A stretch of 64,000 bases of DNA, from positions 1-64,000 of the forward strand of contig JAKACW010000024.1 of assembly GCA_021821045.1 (NCBI GenBank). The letters run 5' to 3'. Of the stretch, positions 43,237-52,071 are shown one piece after another. The position numbers and the translations under genes are program-made. Numbering within the stretch: position 1 is the first letter of the stretch; every line of letters starts with the position of its first letter. The notes beneath the pieces are model-generated. The model worked only from the letters and a program-made list of their open reading frames with translations. It was not told where the DNA came from and made no database searches. The DNA comes from Pseudomonadota bacterium (GTDB lineage: Bacteria > Pseudomonadota > Gammaproteobacteria > JAADHS01).

Positions 43237-44847
43237 ATGAATCTGGCAGGATCGAATACACCAATCGCATTGGGCGCGAGCGCAACGCTTGAACTCGCGA
43301 AGATCGTCGGCGGCTGTGTCGAGCCGGACGTGACGGTCAACGAAATGCTTAAGTTCCTCGCGCGTGAGGCTGGATTGGAGAAAGTCGGCTTATTGTTTCC
43401 CGACCGTGCCACCGGAACGCTGCGTGCCGGCTACAGTTTCGCGACCGGTGCCGATGCCCGTCTTCCCGGCGAAGGTCCGGCGAGCGAAGGAATTGCCGCC
43501 AAAGTGATGAGCACCGCGCAAATTGCGTTGTTGCCCCGCGGTGTGCCGGAATCATCCGCGGCGTACCGACTGCTCGGCCCACGCTTGGGAGAGGCCAGTG
43601 TCGACAGTTTGTCCATTGTGGCCTTGCCCGTGCTGCAGTGCGACCAAGTGGTCGGGGCGCTGGTGGCGGTCGCCGGGCATGCGAGCCGCGCACCGTCGCG
43701 AGAGGTGCTGTACATGCTGCAAATGGCGGCTGTGCTGATTGGCCAGGTATTGCGCATTGGCGAGTTGACTGAGAGAAGGAATCAAGCGGCGGCGGTTTCC
43801 CAAGAGCCGGACCTGCGCGGCGCGAACACGCCGGAAGCCCGCGTCTTCGGCATCTTGGGTTATAGCCCGGCGCTGCGTAAGTCTATCGACAAGGCTATGC
43901 GCGCCTCGCAGTCGGACGCCACGGTATTGATGGTGGGCGAGTCGGGCAGCGGCAAAGAACGCTTCGCCCGCATGGTTCACCTTGCTAGCGCGCGGTGCGA
44001 CGGACCCTTCGTCTGTGTGAACTGCGCGGCGATCCCTCCGGATTTATTGGAGTCTGAGTTGTTCGGCCATGAGCGAGGTTCGTTCACCGGCGCCACTGGA
44101 ACGCGGCAAGGCAAGTTCGAGTTAGCCGACAAAGGAACCCTCTTTCTCGATGAAATCGGCGACATGAATTTGGACCTGCAGGCGAAGCTGTTGCGCGCGT
44201 TGCAGGACAAGGTCGTGCAGCGCGTCGGCGGTACCCAAGAAATCCCGACCGATGTGCGCATCATCGCAGCCACCAATCGGAATCTCGAAGAACTCATCAA
44301 GCAGGAGACCTTCCGGCTCGATCTTTATTTTCGCCTGAATGTCTTGAAGATTCAGTTGCCGTCTTTGCGCGAGCGGCGGGGCGACATCCGAATGCTCGCC
44401 TTATATTTCTTGACCCGCGAGAATCAACGCTACCGGCGCAACTTGGTGTTGACCGGTCCAGCCTTGGAGCGGCTGGAGAATTACGATTGGCCGGGCAATG
44501 TCCGTCAGTTGGAAAATGTCATCGAACGGGCGGTCATCATGGCTGAGCGCGAACTCATTTTCGCCGACGATATCGAGCAGCTCTTAAAGGACGAACTCGT
44601 TGTCGACGGTCCCGCAGTCGTGCCGATCAGCGTGGGCGGCATGCACCGAGTGTCGCCATCGCCCCGCGAGCATGAGGATGAACGCGTGCGTCCCTATCAA
44701 CGGGTCGATTCGATGGATGGCGGCGACATCGTGCGAGCGATAAGCGTCGCGAAGGGCAACAAGACACTGGCCGCGCGCACCCTGGGCTTGACGCCCCGGC
44801 AGCTGCACTACCGTCTGTCAAAGCTGGGTTTGCGCGAGCACCACTAG
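43237..44847 (+). CDS. sigma-54-dependent activator, GAF-AAA+-Fis type
   Basis: A 536-aa NifA/NorR-like enhancer-binding protein. A GAF domain (about 20-180) is followed by an AAA+ domain with Walker A GESGSGKE, the sigma-54 contact loop in its GSFTGA variant (canonical GAFTGA), Walker B TLFLDEIGDM and an arginine-finger region. The Fis-type helix-turn-helix ends the protein (NKTLAARTLGLTPRQLHYRL). GSFTGA variants occur in some activators but can weaken sigma-54 contact. The ATG at 43237 has GGAGG 8 bases upstream. It has no receiver, so control is by ligand binding to GAF. Its sigma-54 promoter suggests an autoregulatory loop. Confidence 0.92.
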   Translation: MNLAGSNTPIALGASATLELAKIVGGCVEPDVTVNEMLKFLAREAGLEKVGLLFPDRATGTLRAGYSFATGADARLPGEGPASEGIAAKVMSTAQIALLPRGVPESSAAYRLLGPRLGEASVDSLSIVALPVLQCDQVVGALVAVAGHASRAPSREVLYMLQMAAVLIGQVLRIGELTERRNQAAAVSQEPDLRGANTPEARVFGILGYSPALRKSIDKAMRASQSDATVLMVGESGSGKERFARMVHLASARCDGPFVCVNCAAIPPDLLESELFGHERGSFTGATGTRQGKFELADKGTLFLDEIGDMNLDLQAKLLRALQDKVVQRVGGTQEIPTDVRIIAATNRNLEELIKQETFRLDLYFRLNVLKIQLPSLRERRGDIRMLALYFLTRENQRYRRNLVLTGPALERLENYDWPGNVRQLENVIERAVIMAERELIFADDIEQLLKDELVVDGPAVVPISVGGMHRVSPSPREHEDERVRPYQRVDSMDGGDIVRAISVAKGNKTLAARTLGLTPRQLHYRLSKLGLREHH

Positions 44848-44866
44848 CCCAGCGGGACGCGCCGGG

Positions 44867-45121
44867 CTATTTCGCCGACACGACGCATTTTGTGCGCGTC
44901 GGGAAGTGGTACAGTCCTTGCGCTTCTCTGAGTTCGCGCAGTTTCTGTTTGGCGGCTCGAAAGCCGGCCCGGTAGCTGGCTTTGAAGTTGGTCAGCGTGT
45001 TGCTGCGCATCCCGTGCTCATATCCGCTTTGATAAAGCTGTTTATTTACAGTGGTCGGAAGTTGGATCGCCAATTCCGTGGCGCGCGCCAAGTTGGGTTT
45101 GAGTTTAACGACCGTGGCCAT
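44867..45121 (-). CDS. small basic hypothetical protein
   Basis: I do not recognise this 84-aa protein. It starts MATVVKLKPNLARATELAIQ with GGAGG upstream, which rules out the ORF-track start 24 codons earlier. It is Lys/Arg-rich, helical in the middle (NKQLYQSGYEHGMRSNTLTN, then FKASYRAGFRAAKQKLREL), and has no signal peptide. It lies on the minus strand 93 bases after the GAF gene and converges with the sigma-54 activator. Confidence 0.6.
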   Translation of the reverse strand: MATVVKLKPNLARATELAIQLPTTVNKQLYQSGYEHGMRSNTLTNFKASYRAGFRAAKQKLRELREAQGLYHFPTRTKCVVSAK

Positions 45122-45214
45122 GGGACACCTCCAGGTGAAGGGTTCTATGGTTTTTATCGGCCGCAAGGGGGCAGTGACTGAAGAATTGATCAAAAGCCGC
45201 TTTGGAAGTGCCAG

Positions 45215-45811
45215 TTAAGCTTTGGCGTGCAGTTTTGCCGTGAGCTCGTCGATTTGTTTCTTCATGACGCTCATCATCCGAGCAAGCTCCTGGCGCACAT
45301 AGATATTTTCGACATGCATCTGCAGAACGAAGACCAGCTTCTCAAGCAGGGCGAGATCGGTCTTGGTGAATTTGCCGTCCCCTTTCTTATTTAACACCTG
45401 AATTGCGCCGACGACCTGTTTACGGGTGACGCCCGGCACCGGGATGCAGATCATGCTGCGGGTGACAAAGCCCGTCTGGGTCGCCACCAAATCATGGGCA
45501 CCCACTTGGCCTTCCATGTCGTATTCAACCAGCATCTTTCCTTCCAGGATAACGCGGCCGACGATCGAGCCTGCCGTGGGCACCGTTACCTGCCGCTCCG
45601 CGAGCCCCGTGCCGGCTTGAACCCAGGCGTTTTTGCTGAAGGGATCCAGAATAAAAATGCTGCAGCGCTCGGCTTCCAGCGCGCGCGGCATGACTTCGAC
45701 CAAGAACTCGAGTAAGTCCTTGTTGCCGTGGCGGGTTTTCCACGCTTTTTCAACGGTATCGTGCTTTTGCTTGAGTTCGATCAGTTGTTGCTGCAGTTGG
45801 CCGATGTCCAT
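45215..45811 (-). CDS. GAF-domain protein with flanking coiled coils
   Basis: A 198-aa cytoplasmic protein made of a GAF domain (about 35-165; RCSIFILDP, STAGSIVGRVI-like PTAGSIVGRVILEG, GAIQVLNKKG) between an N-terminal helix (LQQQLIELKQKHDTVE) and a C-terminal helix (LARMMSVMKKQIDELTAKL). It has no output enzyme, so it may sense a small ligand and act through dimer contacts. The ligand is unknown. It is divergent from the DUF560 gene. Confidence 0.85.
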   Translation of the reverse strand: MDIGQLQQQLIELKQKHDTVEKAWKTRHGNKDLLEFLVEVMPRALEAERCSIFILDPFSKNAWVQAGTGLAERQVTVPTAGSIVGRVILEGKMLVEYDMEGQVGAHDLVATQTGFVTRSMICIPVPGVTRKQVVGAIQVLNKKGDGKFTKTDLALLEKLVFVLQMHVENIYVRQELARMMSVMKKQIDELTAKLHAKA

Positions 45812-45945
45812 AGCGGTGGTCCCAATGTATTTCCAATGTTTGGCTTATCGGACGGCCGCGCCGGGGCTTGATCGCTTTTTATTCAATATATGCGCCGCTC
45901 GGCCGATTCTACTTCCGTTCACTCACATTTCAGGGACGACACCTG

Positions 45946-47265
45946 GTGTTCTGGTTTCGAATTTTCCGGCCGGCGGCCGCCTTTCTTGCGCTCCTCCTTG
46001 CTGTCACGGGGGCCCCTCGAGCCGACGAATCAACCGAAACCTTGCGCCGCCTGACCTCCCAGCAGGATTTCCGCGCGGCGTACGACCTGGCAGCCGGGTT
46101 GGTGCCCGAACTCGCCGGTGAGCCCGATTTCGACTTCCACTTTGCTTTGGCGGCGCTGGGTATCGGCCGTGCGGGAGAGGCGGCATTGGCCCTGGAGCGG
46201 GTCCTGATGAGTCAACCCAGCAATGAACGCGCACGGCTGGAGTTGGGGCGCGCCTATCTGGCCCTCGGAGAGTACGGCAACGCCAAGCGTAGCTTCGAGC
46301 GCGTTTTGGCGGCCAATCCGCCGCCAAATGTTCGGACGCGAGTCGAGAACTTGCTTGTGTTCATCGAGAAACAGCTAACCCGCGGCCGGTGGCGCCCCAG
46401 TGCCTGGGGCAGCGCCTCGGCCGGCTACGACTCAAACGTCAACGCCGCCACCGATGTGGCCAGCGTCAGCGTTCCGGCCCTGGGCGGCAACGTCGCCCTT
46501 AACCCCTCCAGCCGGGAAATTGAGGACGGGTTCACAGAACTTGCGGCCGGGGGAGAGCTTAAATACCAAGTGAACCAACAGGCATTTGGATTTGGCGCCA
46601 TGAGCGTACGCGATCGAAACAATTTTGATACAGATGCATTCGACACCGTGGTTGCGAGCGCGCAATTCGGTTGGGATCAAATGCGCCAGGACGATCGTTG
46701 GCGGATTCCGGTCAGCGTCGATGGTCTGTGGTTGGATGGCGAGCGCTATCGCGAGTCCGCGGGCCTGGGCTTGGAGTGGAATCGTGAGCGCGAAGGGCGT
46801 AGTGCGCCCGGTGTATTTGTGCAGGGCGGAGTGATCTCCTATCCGACCCAAGCGCAGCGTGATGCTCGCTATTGGACCGCTGGTGCTGGACTGACCAAGC
46901 GCTTTGCGGCTCGGTTGCTTGGCCTCAACGTCTACTACGGTGACGAAACCGCGGAAGACAGCGCGGCCGCGTACAACGGCCGCCGCTACGGCGGGGCGCG
47001 CGTGATTGGACAGTGGAGCGTGACGCAGCGCATGACGGCGGTGGCCCAAATTGGTGCTCAGGAGAGCGAGTACGATGCTGCCGACCCAGTTTTTGCCAAG
47101 GTTCGCCGGGAGTCTATGACGCACGGTGCGATCGGATTGGCGTGGCGAAGTAGCGGACGTCTGACATGGCGGTTGGACGGATCTTTCATCGCGAACGACT
47201 CGAATCTCGAGCTCTACGAGTACAGCCGCTCCGTGATCAGTGGGAGCGTGAACTATGCGTTCTAA
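45946..47265 (+). CDS. TPR-DUF560 (Slam-like) outer membrane protein
   Basis: A 439-aa outer-membrane protein. A signal peptide (FFRP-like FRPAAAFLALLLAVTGA) is followed by two or three TPR-like repeats (about 25-145; RARLELGRAYLALGEYGNAK). A beta-barrel of about 290 residues beginning WGSASAGYDSNVNAATDVAS ends in SVNYAF. This is the layout of surface-lipoprotein assembly modulators (DUF560), which move cargo across the outer membrane. A GTG at 45946 best starts the signal peptide; the ORF-track start is a TTG 26 codons earlier. It overlaps the FecR-domain gene by 11 bases, so the pair is translated together and may be transporter and cargo. Confidence 0.78.
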   Translation: MFWFRIFRPAAAFLALLLAVTGAPRADESTETLRRLTSQQDFRAAYDLAAGLVPELAGEPDFDFHFALAALGIGRAGEAALALERVLMSQPSNERARLELGRAYLALGEYGNAKRSFERVLAANPPPNVRTRVENLLVFIEKQLTRGRWRPSAWGSASAGYDSNVNAATDVASVSVPALGGNVALNPSSREIEDGFTELAAGGELKYQVNQQAFGFGAMSVRDRNNFDTDAFDTVVASAQFGWDQMRQDDRWRIPVSVDGLWLDGERYRESAGLGLEWNREREGRSAPGVFVQGGVISYPTQAQRDARYWTAGAGLTKRFAARLLGLNVYYGDETAEDSAAAYNGRRYGGARVIGQWSVTQRMTAVAQIGAQESEYDAADPVFAKVRRESMTHGAIGLAWRSSGRLTWRLDGSFIANDSNLELYEYSRSVISGSVNYAF

Positions 47266-49735
47266 CTCTTTTCGAATTTGGCTGCAGGTCGCCATTGCGG
47301 CGTTGTTGATTCAAACGGCATTTGTCGTTCGCGCTCAGGCGGCTGATGAGGCGGGCGTTGTCATTGTTGTGAGCGGCGCGTTTGTCGCCGAACGCGCAGA
47401 CGGCACCACGCATACGCTGCAACGGAGATCGAAGTTTTTCGTCGGCGATGTTTTGCGCTTAAGCGAAGTTGGGCGGGCGCAAATTCGTTTCCATGACGGC
47501 ACGATTCTTTCCTTGGCCAGCGGCACCGATCTGAAGGTGGATGCCTTTCGCTGGAGCGAAAGCGCCCCCGCGGACGAAGTCGCCAATATCGTGACCTTGC
47601 TGAAAGGCGGCTTTAGAACCATTACGGGCGCAGTGTCGAAACGCAACCGTGATGCGTATCGCGTGAACACGCCCGTGGCCACCATCGGCGTGCGCGGCAC
47701 CCACTACAGCGTGGTGCTCAGCAGCGATCTGTTCGTGGGCGTGTGGGAGGGCGGCGTAACGCTGACGAATGACACCGGCAGCCTGGATCTTGGGTTGGAT
47801 GTGGCTTACCGCTACGGTCAGGTGAGTGCCGACCAATCCTTCCAGGGCTTAGTCGACGCGCCTGCCGTACTGATAGAGACAATGGATCCTGTCGGGACCG
47901 ATCCCGGTGCCACTGCTCAATCCGATGGCGCCGCAGAGAATGAAGCTGATGCGAGCGAACAAGCGTCCGCGGGTGCAGACGGATCCATGGCGGACGCGGG
48001 TGACGGCGTTGCGGAATCCTCGGGTGATTTGAGCGTCGCCACGGCGGACGGCGAAGCCGGTTCATTCTCGGACGCGACGACAACGGCCGTGACCTCGACA
48101 ACTCAACCGTTGACTCCGGTTATACAGCCGACCGTGCCGGTCGCCGCCGACGCGCGGTTGACCGATGTGGAAACGGCGTCTCTGACCAAAGGCGGGTTCG
48201 TGCTGTTTGGTGGCGTGGGTGCCAACGGCTCCTACGGCGGCAAGGCGAGCGACGGCGCCGCGGGCGACCCGCTCTTCGCCGATAACGGGCTCTATCCCGG
48301 CGCAGCGGAATTCGACACGCGACTTGCGGATGCTGTTGTTCGGCGCGGCAGCGCCGGAACAAACCCGACGGTGAGCTATGCTTCATTCGGCGCGACCATG
48401 GGGGACTGGTCCGGCACGACTACGAATCCGGTGACGGTTCAGACGGACGCTACCGACGCGAGCATTCTGACCAGCTATTCGAGCACCGCCTTTTGGCTGA
48501 CGTTTGACTACACGTCGCTGAGCGCGCTGCAAGGCCTGTCAGGTCAAGCGCAATACCGCAATCTTGTCGATTTCAAGGCGGGAGCGAGTCACGGCAGCGT
48601 GTCGGATTTTTTCATGACGACCGATGTCGACTTTGCCACCGGCACGGTTGGCGGCGGCATGTCGATTTACACCACCGGCGGCGACATTTGGCAGGTCGAC
48701 TATGATGGCTCGATTCAGGGCGCCGCGCTCAATCTCAGCATCGACGCGCTCGACAGCAAACTGTCCACGGCGGTTGACGGCGATATGGTGGTGACAGGCG
48801 AGATCAAAATGGCCTTCGCCGGCGCCAGCGGCGATGGCTTGGCCGGGTATTTCGATGTTCAATCCGCCACCACCGGTTCGGTCAGCGGAACGCTGCATGA
48901 CGTGGACGGGATTTTTCTGCTCGATAACACGCCCGTCGGCGACCGGCGTCTAACGACAACAGAGAGCGCCAGCATCGATCGGCTGGGCTTCGCTGCGATA
49001 GGCGGCCCCGTCGGCGGATTGTTTGACGGTAGCGCCTCTGCCGGCGGTGCGAACGGCGATCCCATACTGGTCAGCAAGGAACTCGACATCGACGGCAACT
49101 ACCCGGCCGCCGTGTTGCGCAGCGGGACTGCGACGCTGAATGCGCCGACGACGTTGGCCTTTGGTACAAAGCAGGTGGAATGGGGCGAGTGGAATGCCGA
49201 TCTGACCAATCAAGCCCACAGGTACACCAGCGCCGACGATCCGCTGCAGAAAGAGTTGGTCATGGATAGGGTATATTGGCTCACCGTTGAGCCGACGGAT
49301 CCGAGCGTGCTAAGCGCGCTGGCTAGCAACAACAAGACGGGCACGTGGACAGGCACGTTGTCCCCGTCGCAGTTCTCCGGCGTCAACGCCGGAGGGAGTC
49401 CGATCGCGAGCATGTCGTTCGATGCCACGATTCAGTTCGGAACCGGCGCGGTGACAGGCGCGGCAATGAGCGCGACGGTGATGCCCGATACGTGGAACGT
49501 CAACTTCAACGATTCGACGCTCGCAGGCGGCGTTCTTAATCTCACTGCGAATCCCACAACCAGCACGATCTCCGGATTGGGCCTGACCGATAATACGGTC
49601 AGCGGCGGACTGCGGGGCGCCATCACGGGCGACGCGGGCGACACGATCGCGGCGAGCTTCAGCTTGCGCTCGAACGAAGATCCCAACATCAATCTGAACG
49701 GCGCGTTCGCCAAGACGGGAACGATCTCGCCCTAG
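47255..49735 (+). CDS. secreted FecR-domain protein with two beta-rich repeats
   Basis: An 826-aa exported protein. After the signal peptide (QVAIAALLIQTAFVVRAQA) comes a FecR domain (about 35-190; RSKFFVGDVLRLSEVGRAQI, VNTPVATIGVRGTHYSV). An acidic Ala/Asp/Ser linker (about 210-290) follows, then two related Gly/Ser/Thr-rich halves. One begins LTDVETASLTKGGFVLFGGV, the other LTTTESASIDRLGFAAIGGP. Each resembles the beta-barrel lobes of transferrin-binding-like cargo (SGGLRGAITGDAGDTIAASF), which is inference. No TonB plug or anti-sigma helix is present, so this FecR domain is not the classical regulator. Start overlap with the DUF560 gene is 11 bases. Confidence 0.75.
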   Translation: MRSNSFRIWLQVAIAALLIQTAFVVRAQAADEAGVVIVVSGAFVAERADGTTHTLQRRSKFFVGDVLRLSEVGRAQIRFHDGTILSLASGTDLKVDAFRWSESAPADEVANIVTLLKGGFRTITGAVSKRNRDAYRVNTPVATIGVRGTHYSVVLSSDLFVGVWEGGVTLTNDTGSLDLGLDVAYRYGQVSADQSFQGLVDAPAVLIETMDPVGTDPGATAQSDGAAENEADASEQASAGADGSMADAGDGVAESSGDLSVATADGEAGSFSDATTTAVTSTTQPLTPVIQPTVPVAADARLTDVETASLTKGGFVLFGGVGANGSYGGKASDGAAGDPLFADNGLYPGAAEFDTRLADAVVRRGSAGTNPTVSYASFGATMGDWSGTTTNPVTVQTDATDASILTSYSSTAFWLTFDYTSLSALQGLSGQAQYRNLVDFKAGASHGSVSDFFMTTDVDFATGTVGGGMSIYTTGGDIWQVDYDGSIQGAALNLSIDALDSKLSTAVDGDMVVTGEIKMAFAGASGDGLAGYFDVQSATTGSVSGTLHDVDGIFLLDNTPVGDRRLTTTESASIDRLGFAAIGGPVGGLFDGSASAGGANGDPILVSKELDIDGNYPAAVLRSGTATLNAPTTLAFGTKQVEWGEWNADLTNQAHRYTSADDPLQKELVMDRVYWLTVEPTDPSVLSALASNNKTGTWTGTLSPSQFSGVNAGGSPIASMSFDATIQFGTGAVTGAAMSATVMPDTWNVNFNDSTLAGGVLNLTANPTTSTISGLGLTDNTVSGGLRGAITGDAGDTIAASFSLRSNEDPNINLNGAFAKTGTISP

Positions 49736-49748
49736 GCGTAGTTCGGCT

Positions 49749-52001
49749 CTATTTTTCGCGACGTTCGTAGACCCCGTCCCAAGCGGCGTCCAAGCCGCGC
49801 TGGTGTAAATCGGCGATGCGCTGTAGATAGAGCCGGTAGACCTGCGTTTGGGGATGCTGCCGAGCGAGTTGTTCGAACATATTTCGGGCTTCTTCCCACT
49901 CGCGCCGCAAATACGCGGCATAAGCCAACTCGTGGTGCGCCAGTTCGCGCGCCGTTTGTTCGGTAAGTTCACGTTGCGGGCAGATGAGTTCATACACCGC
50001 TACCGCTTCGCTCTTGCCCTTGACCCGCACTCGATCCAATTGTCGGAACACCATGTCGCGGCTGCGCGCCTTGGTTGCCTCGCCCACCACCAATTCCACC
50101 CCGTAGTATTTGGTCAGGCCTTCGAGTCGGGAGGCCAAGTTTACGGTGTCGCCGATGACCGTGTATGCCCGGCGAAACCGCGAGCCCATGTCGCCCACAT
50201 TCATGATGCCGCTGTTCAAGCCAATGCCGATGTGGATCGGCGGCAGGCCCTGTTCGACCAAGCGTTGGCGCAACGGCGCCATGGCAGTGAGCATTTGCGC
50301 GGCCGCATCCAAGCCGTGCTGGGCGTGATCGCCATCGGCGACGGGGGCGCCCCAAAACGCCATGATCATGTCCCCGACGTATTTGTCGATGGTCCCGCGC
50401 TGGGAGAAGATGATTTGGGTCATCTCACCGAAAAACTGATTGAGGAGCGCTCGCAAGCGATTGGGGTGGAGCGTTTCCGATAAGGTTGTGAAGTCCCTAA
50501 CATCGGCGAACAAGACGGTCATGTCGCGGCTTTCCCCTTCGATTGAGAAGTCCTCGTTTTCGTTCATCATGATGTCGACGAGCTGCGGCGGGACATAGTG
50601 GCCGAACATGCTTTTCAGAGCACGTCGTCGCCCGGCTTCTTTCACAAATCCAAAGCTGATGTTGAGCGCGGCCAGCACGCCCACTTGCAGCAATGGGAGC
50701 GCCAGATCGAGCGCCAGTTGCTGCTCGCTCCAGAACCACGCGTTGATGCCCGTCAGCGTGGCGATGACGGCGAGCGAAAGGGCGACCAGCCACAGTGGAC
50801 TGAGTAGGGGCAGGACAATCGCCAGCACGGCGCCGCCCAATGTCAGTAGCATCAGGTTGACGCCGTCGGCCCATCGTGGAGCCATGGGAAAATTCTCGGC
50901 GAGAATCCCCGCAAGCATGCTGGCGTGGATCTCGACCCCGGGGTAAATGCTCTGCAAAGGCGTAGCGACCACGTCCCCGAGGCCGAGCGCCGTGGCGCCG
51001 ACCAGGACGAGTTTGTTGGTGAACGTTTCGGGAGGTAGTTTGCCATTTAGCACGTCGGAGGCGGATATGTAGCGGAAAGACGGCGACGGGCCGCGGTAGG
51101 GAATGAGCGCGCGACCGCTCGCGTCGATGGGGACGCTGACTGATCCGAAATGCAAGGACTCCGGCGTGGCGACATCGCCGATCGCTCCGGTTCTGATCTC
51201 GATGTCGTTTATCAAGTAATACAAGCGAGCCATCTCCTCGGACAGGCTGCCGTAAAGCTTGCCGTCGAAGTGCATCAACAAAGGCGTGCGGCGCATAACG
51301 CCGTCGAGGTCAGGTAAGGTTGTCATGAAGCCGTTTCCGGCCGCTGCGCTTTGCAGGCGGTGTTCGTTGGTGGTGTAGGAGCGGAGGCTGGTGATCTGGG
51401 TGACCGGCCACGGTAGAGTGTTTTGCTCCAGCAGCGGTGCGGGCAGCGCGCCGGGCCGAGGATTGGGTTCGTCGTGGAACAGGTAGCCCAAGACAACATC
51501 GCGGTTTGCCAGCGAGGCCGCGAACTGCTCATCGTCGTCAAAGTCGACGATGAGCGCTTGCAGGTCATCGCGTGTTTGCGCCGCCGCGGTCTCGCCCAGC
51601 GCGTCGAGTACCGCCGTGGCGTAATTGATTTGCGGTTCCGAGAAGATGACGTCGTAGCCAACGACGACAGCACCGTCCTCGAATAGCGCATTGTTGAGCT
51701 GGGCGATCGTGCGCCGCGGCCACGGGAAGCGGCCGATTTCGGAGAGGCTTTGTTCATCGATGGCGACAATGACGATGCTGTCATCGGAGGGGGCTCGTTC
51801 AATCGGGAGAAGGCCCATGCGTACATCGTAAATAACGCCTTCGAGCCGCAAGAGGAATTGCTTGATGAACGGCGATTCGCTTTGAGACGCGCCGAAGCTC
51901 AGCCCGACAATCAACAGTCCCAACGCAATGGGGATTAGTTTGTCCTTGGTTTCTCGTCTAAGCATATCGACGTTATCGGCTGGATAGAGCCGGGCCGCCA
52001 A
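49749..52001 (-). CDS. CHASE2-domain class III adenylate cyclase
   Basis: A 750-aa membrane cyclase (738 aa from the ATG at 51965). An N-terminal helix is followed by a large CHASE2 periplasmic sensor (about 50-365), three membrane helices (about 375-455) and the catalytic domain (about 490-650). Metal Asp residues are in LFADVRDFTTLSE and KYVGDMIMAFWG; the Lys in DKYVGD favours ATP, and GDTVNLASRLEG carries the remaining contacts. It should make cAMP. A helical tail (about 670-745) follows. TTG at 52001 has AGGA upstream; the ATG has no ribosome binding site, so the start is unsettled. It ends 13 bases from the convergent FecR gene, a recurrent neighbourhood for FecR/CHASE2 pairs. Confidence 0.92.
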   Translation of the reverse strand: MAARLYPADNVDMLRRETKDKLIPIALGLLIVGLSFGASQSESPFIKQFLLRLEGVIYDVRMGLLPIERAPSDDSIVIVAIDEQSLSEIGRFPWPRRTIAQLNNALFEDGAVVVGYDVIFSEPQINYATAVLDALGETAAAQTRDDLQALIVDFDDDEQFAASLANRDVVLGYLFHDEPNPRPGALPAPLLEQNTLPWPVTQITSLRSYTTNEHRLQSAAAGNGFMTTLPDLDGVMRRTPLLMHFDGKLYGSLSEEMARLYYLINDIEIRTGAIGDVATPESLHFGSVSVPIDASGRALIPYRGPSPSFRYISASDVLNGKLPPETFTNKLVLVGATALGLGDVVATPLQSIYPGVEIHASMLAGILAENFPMAPRWADGVNLMLLTLGGAVLAIVLPLLSPLWLVALSLAVIATLTGINAWFWSEQQLALDLALPLLQVGVLAALNISFGFVKEAGRRRALKSMFGHYVPPQLVDIMMNENEDFSIEGESRDMTVLFADVRDFTTLSETLHPNRLRALLNQFFGEMTQIIFSQRGTIDKYVGDMIMAFWGAPVADGDHAQHGLDAAAQMLTAMAPLRQRLVEQGLPPIHIGIGLNSGIMNVGDMGSRFRRAYTVIGDTVNLASRLEGLTKYYGVELVVGEATKARSRDMVFRQLDRVRVKGKSEAVAVYELICPQRELTEQTARELAHHELAYAAYLRREWEEARNMFEQLARQHPQTQVYRLYLQRIADLHQRGLDAAWDGVYERREK

Positions 52002-52071
52002 TCATCCTGAGTCCTCGCGCAGGATCGCCTCGAGAGAGATATCGGTTTGGTGGGCTACTTCGAGAAGCGGG

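Noticed and set aside
42923-43240. 105-aa ORF between FlgM-like gene and activator
   Set aside because: It starts inside the sigma-54 promoter, lacks a ribosome binding site and has no coherent composition.
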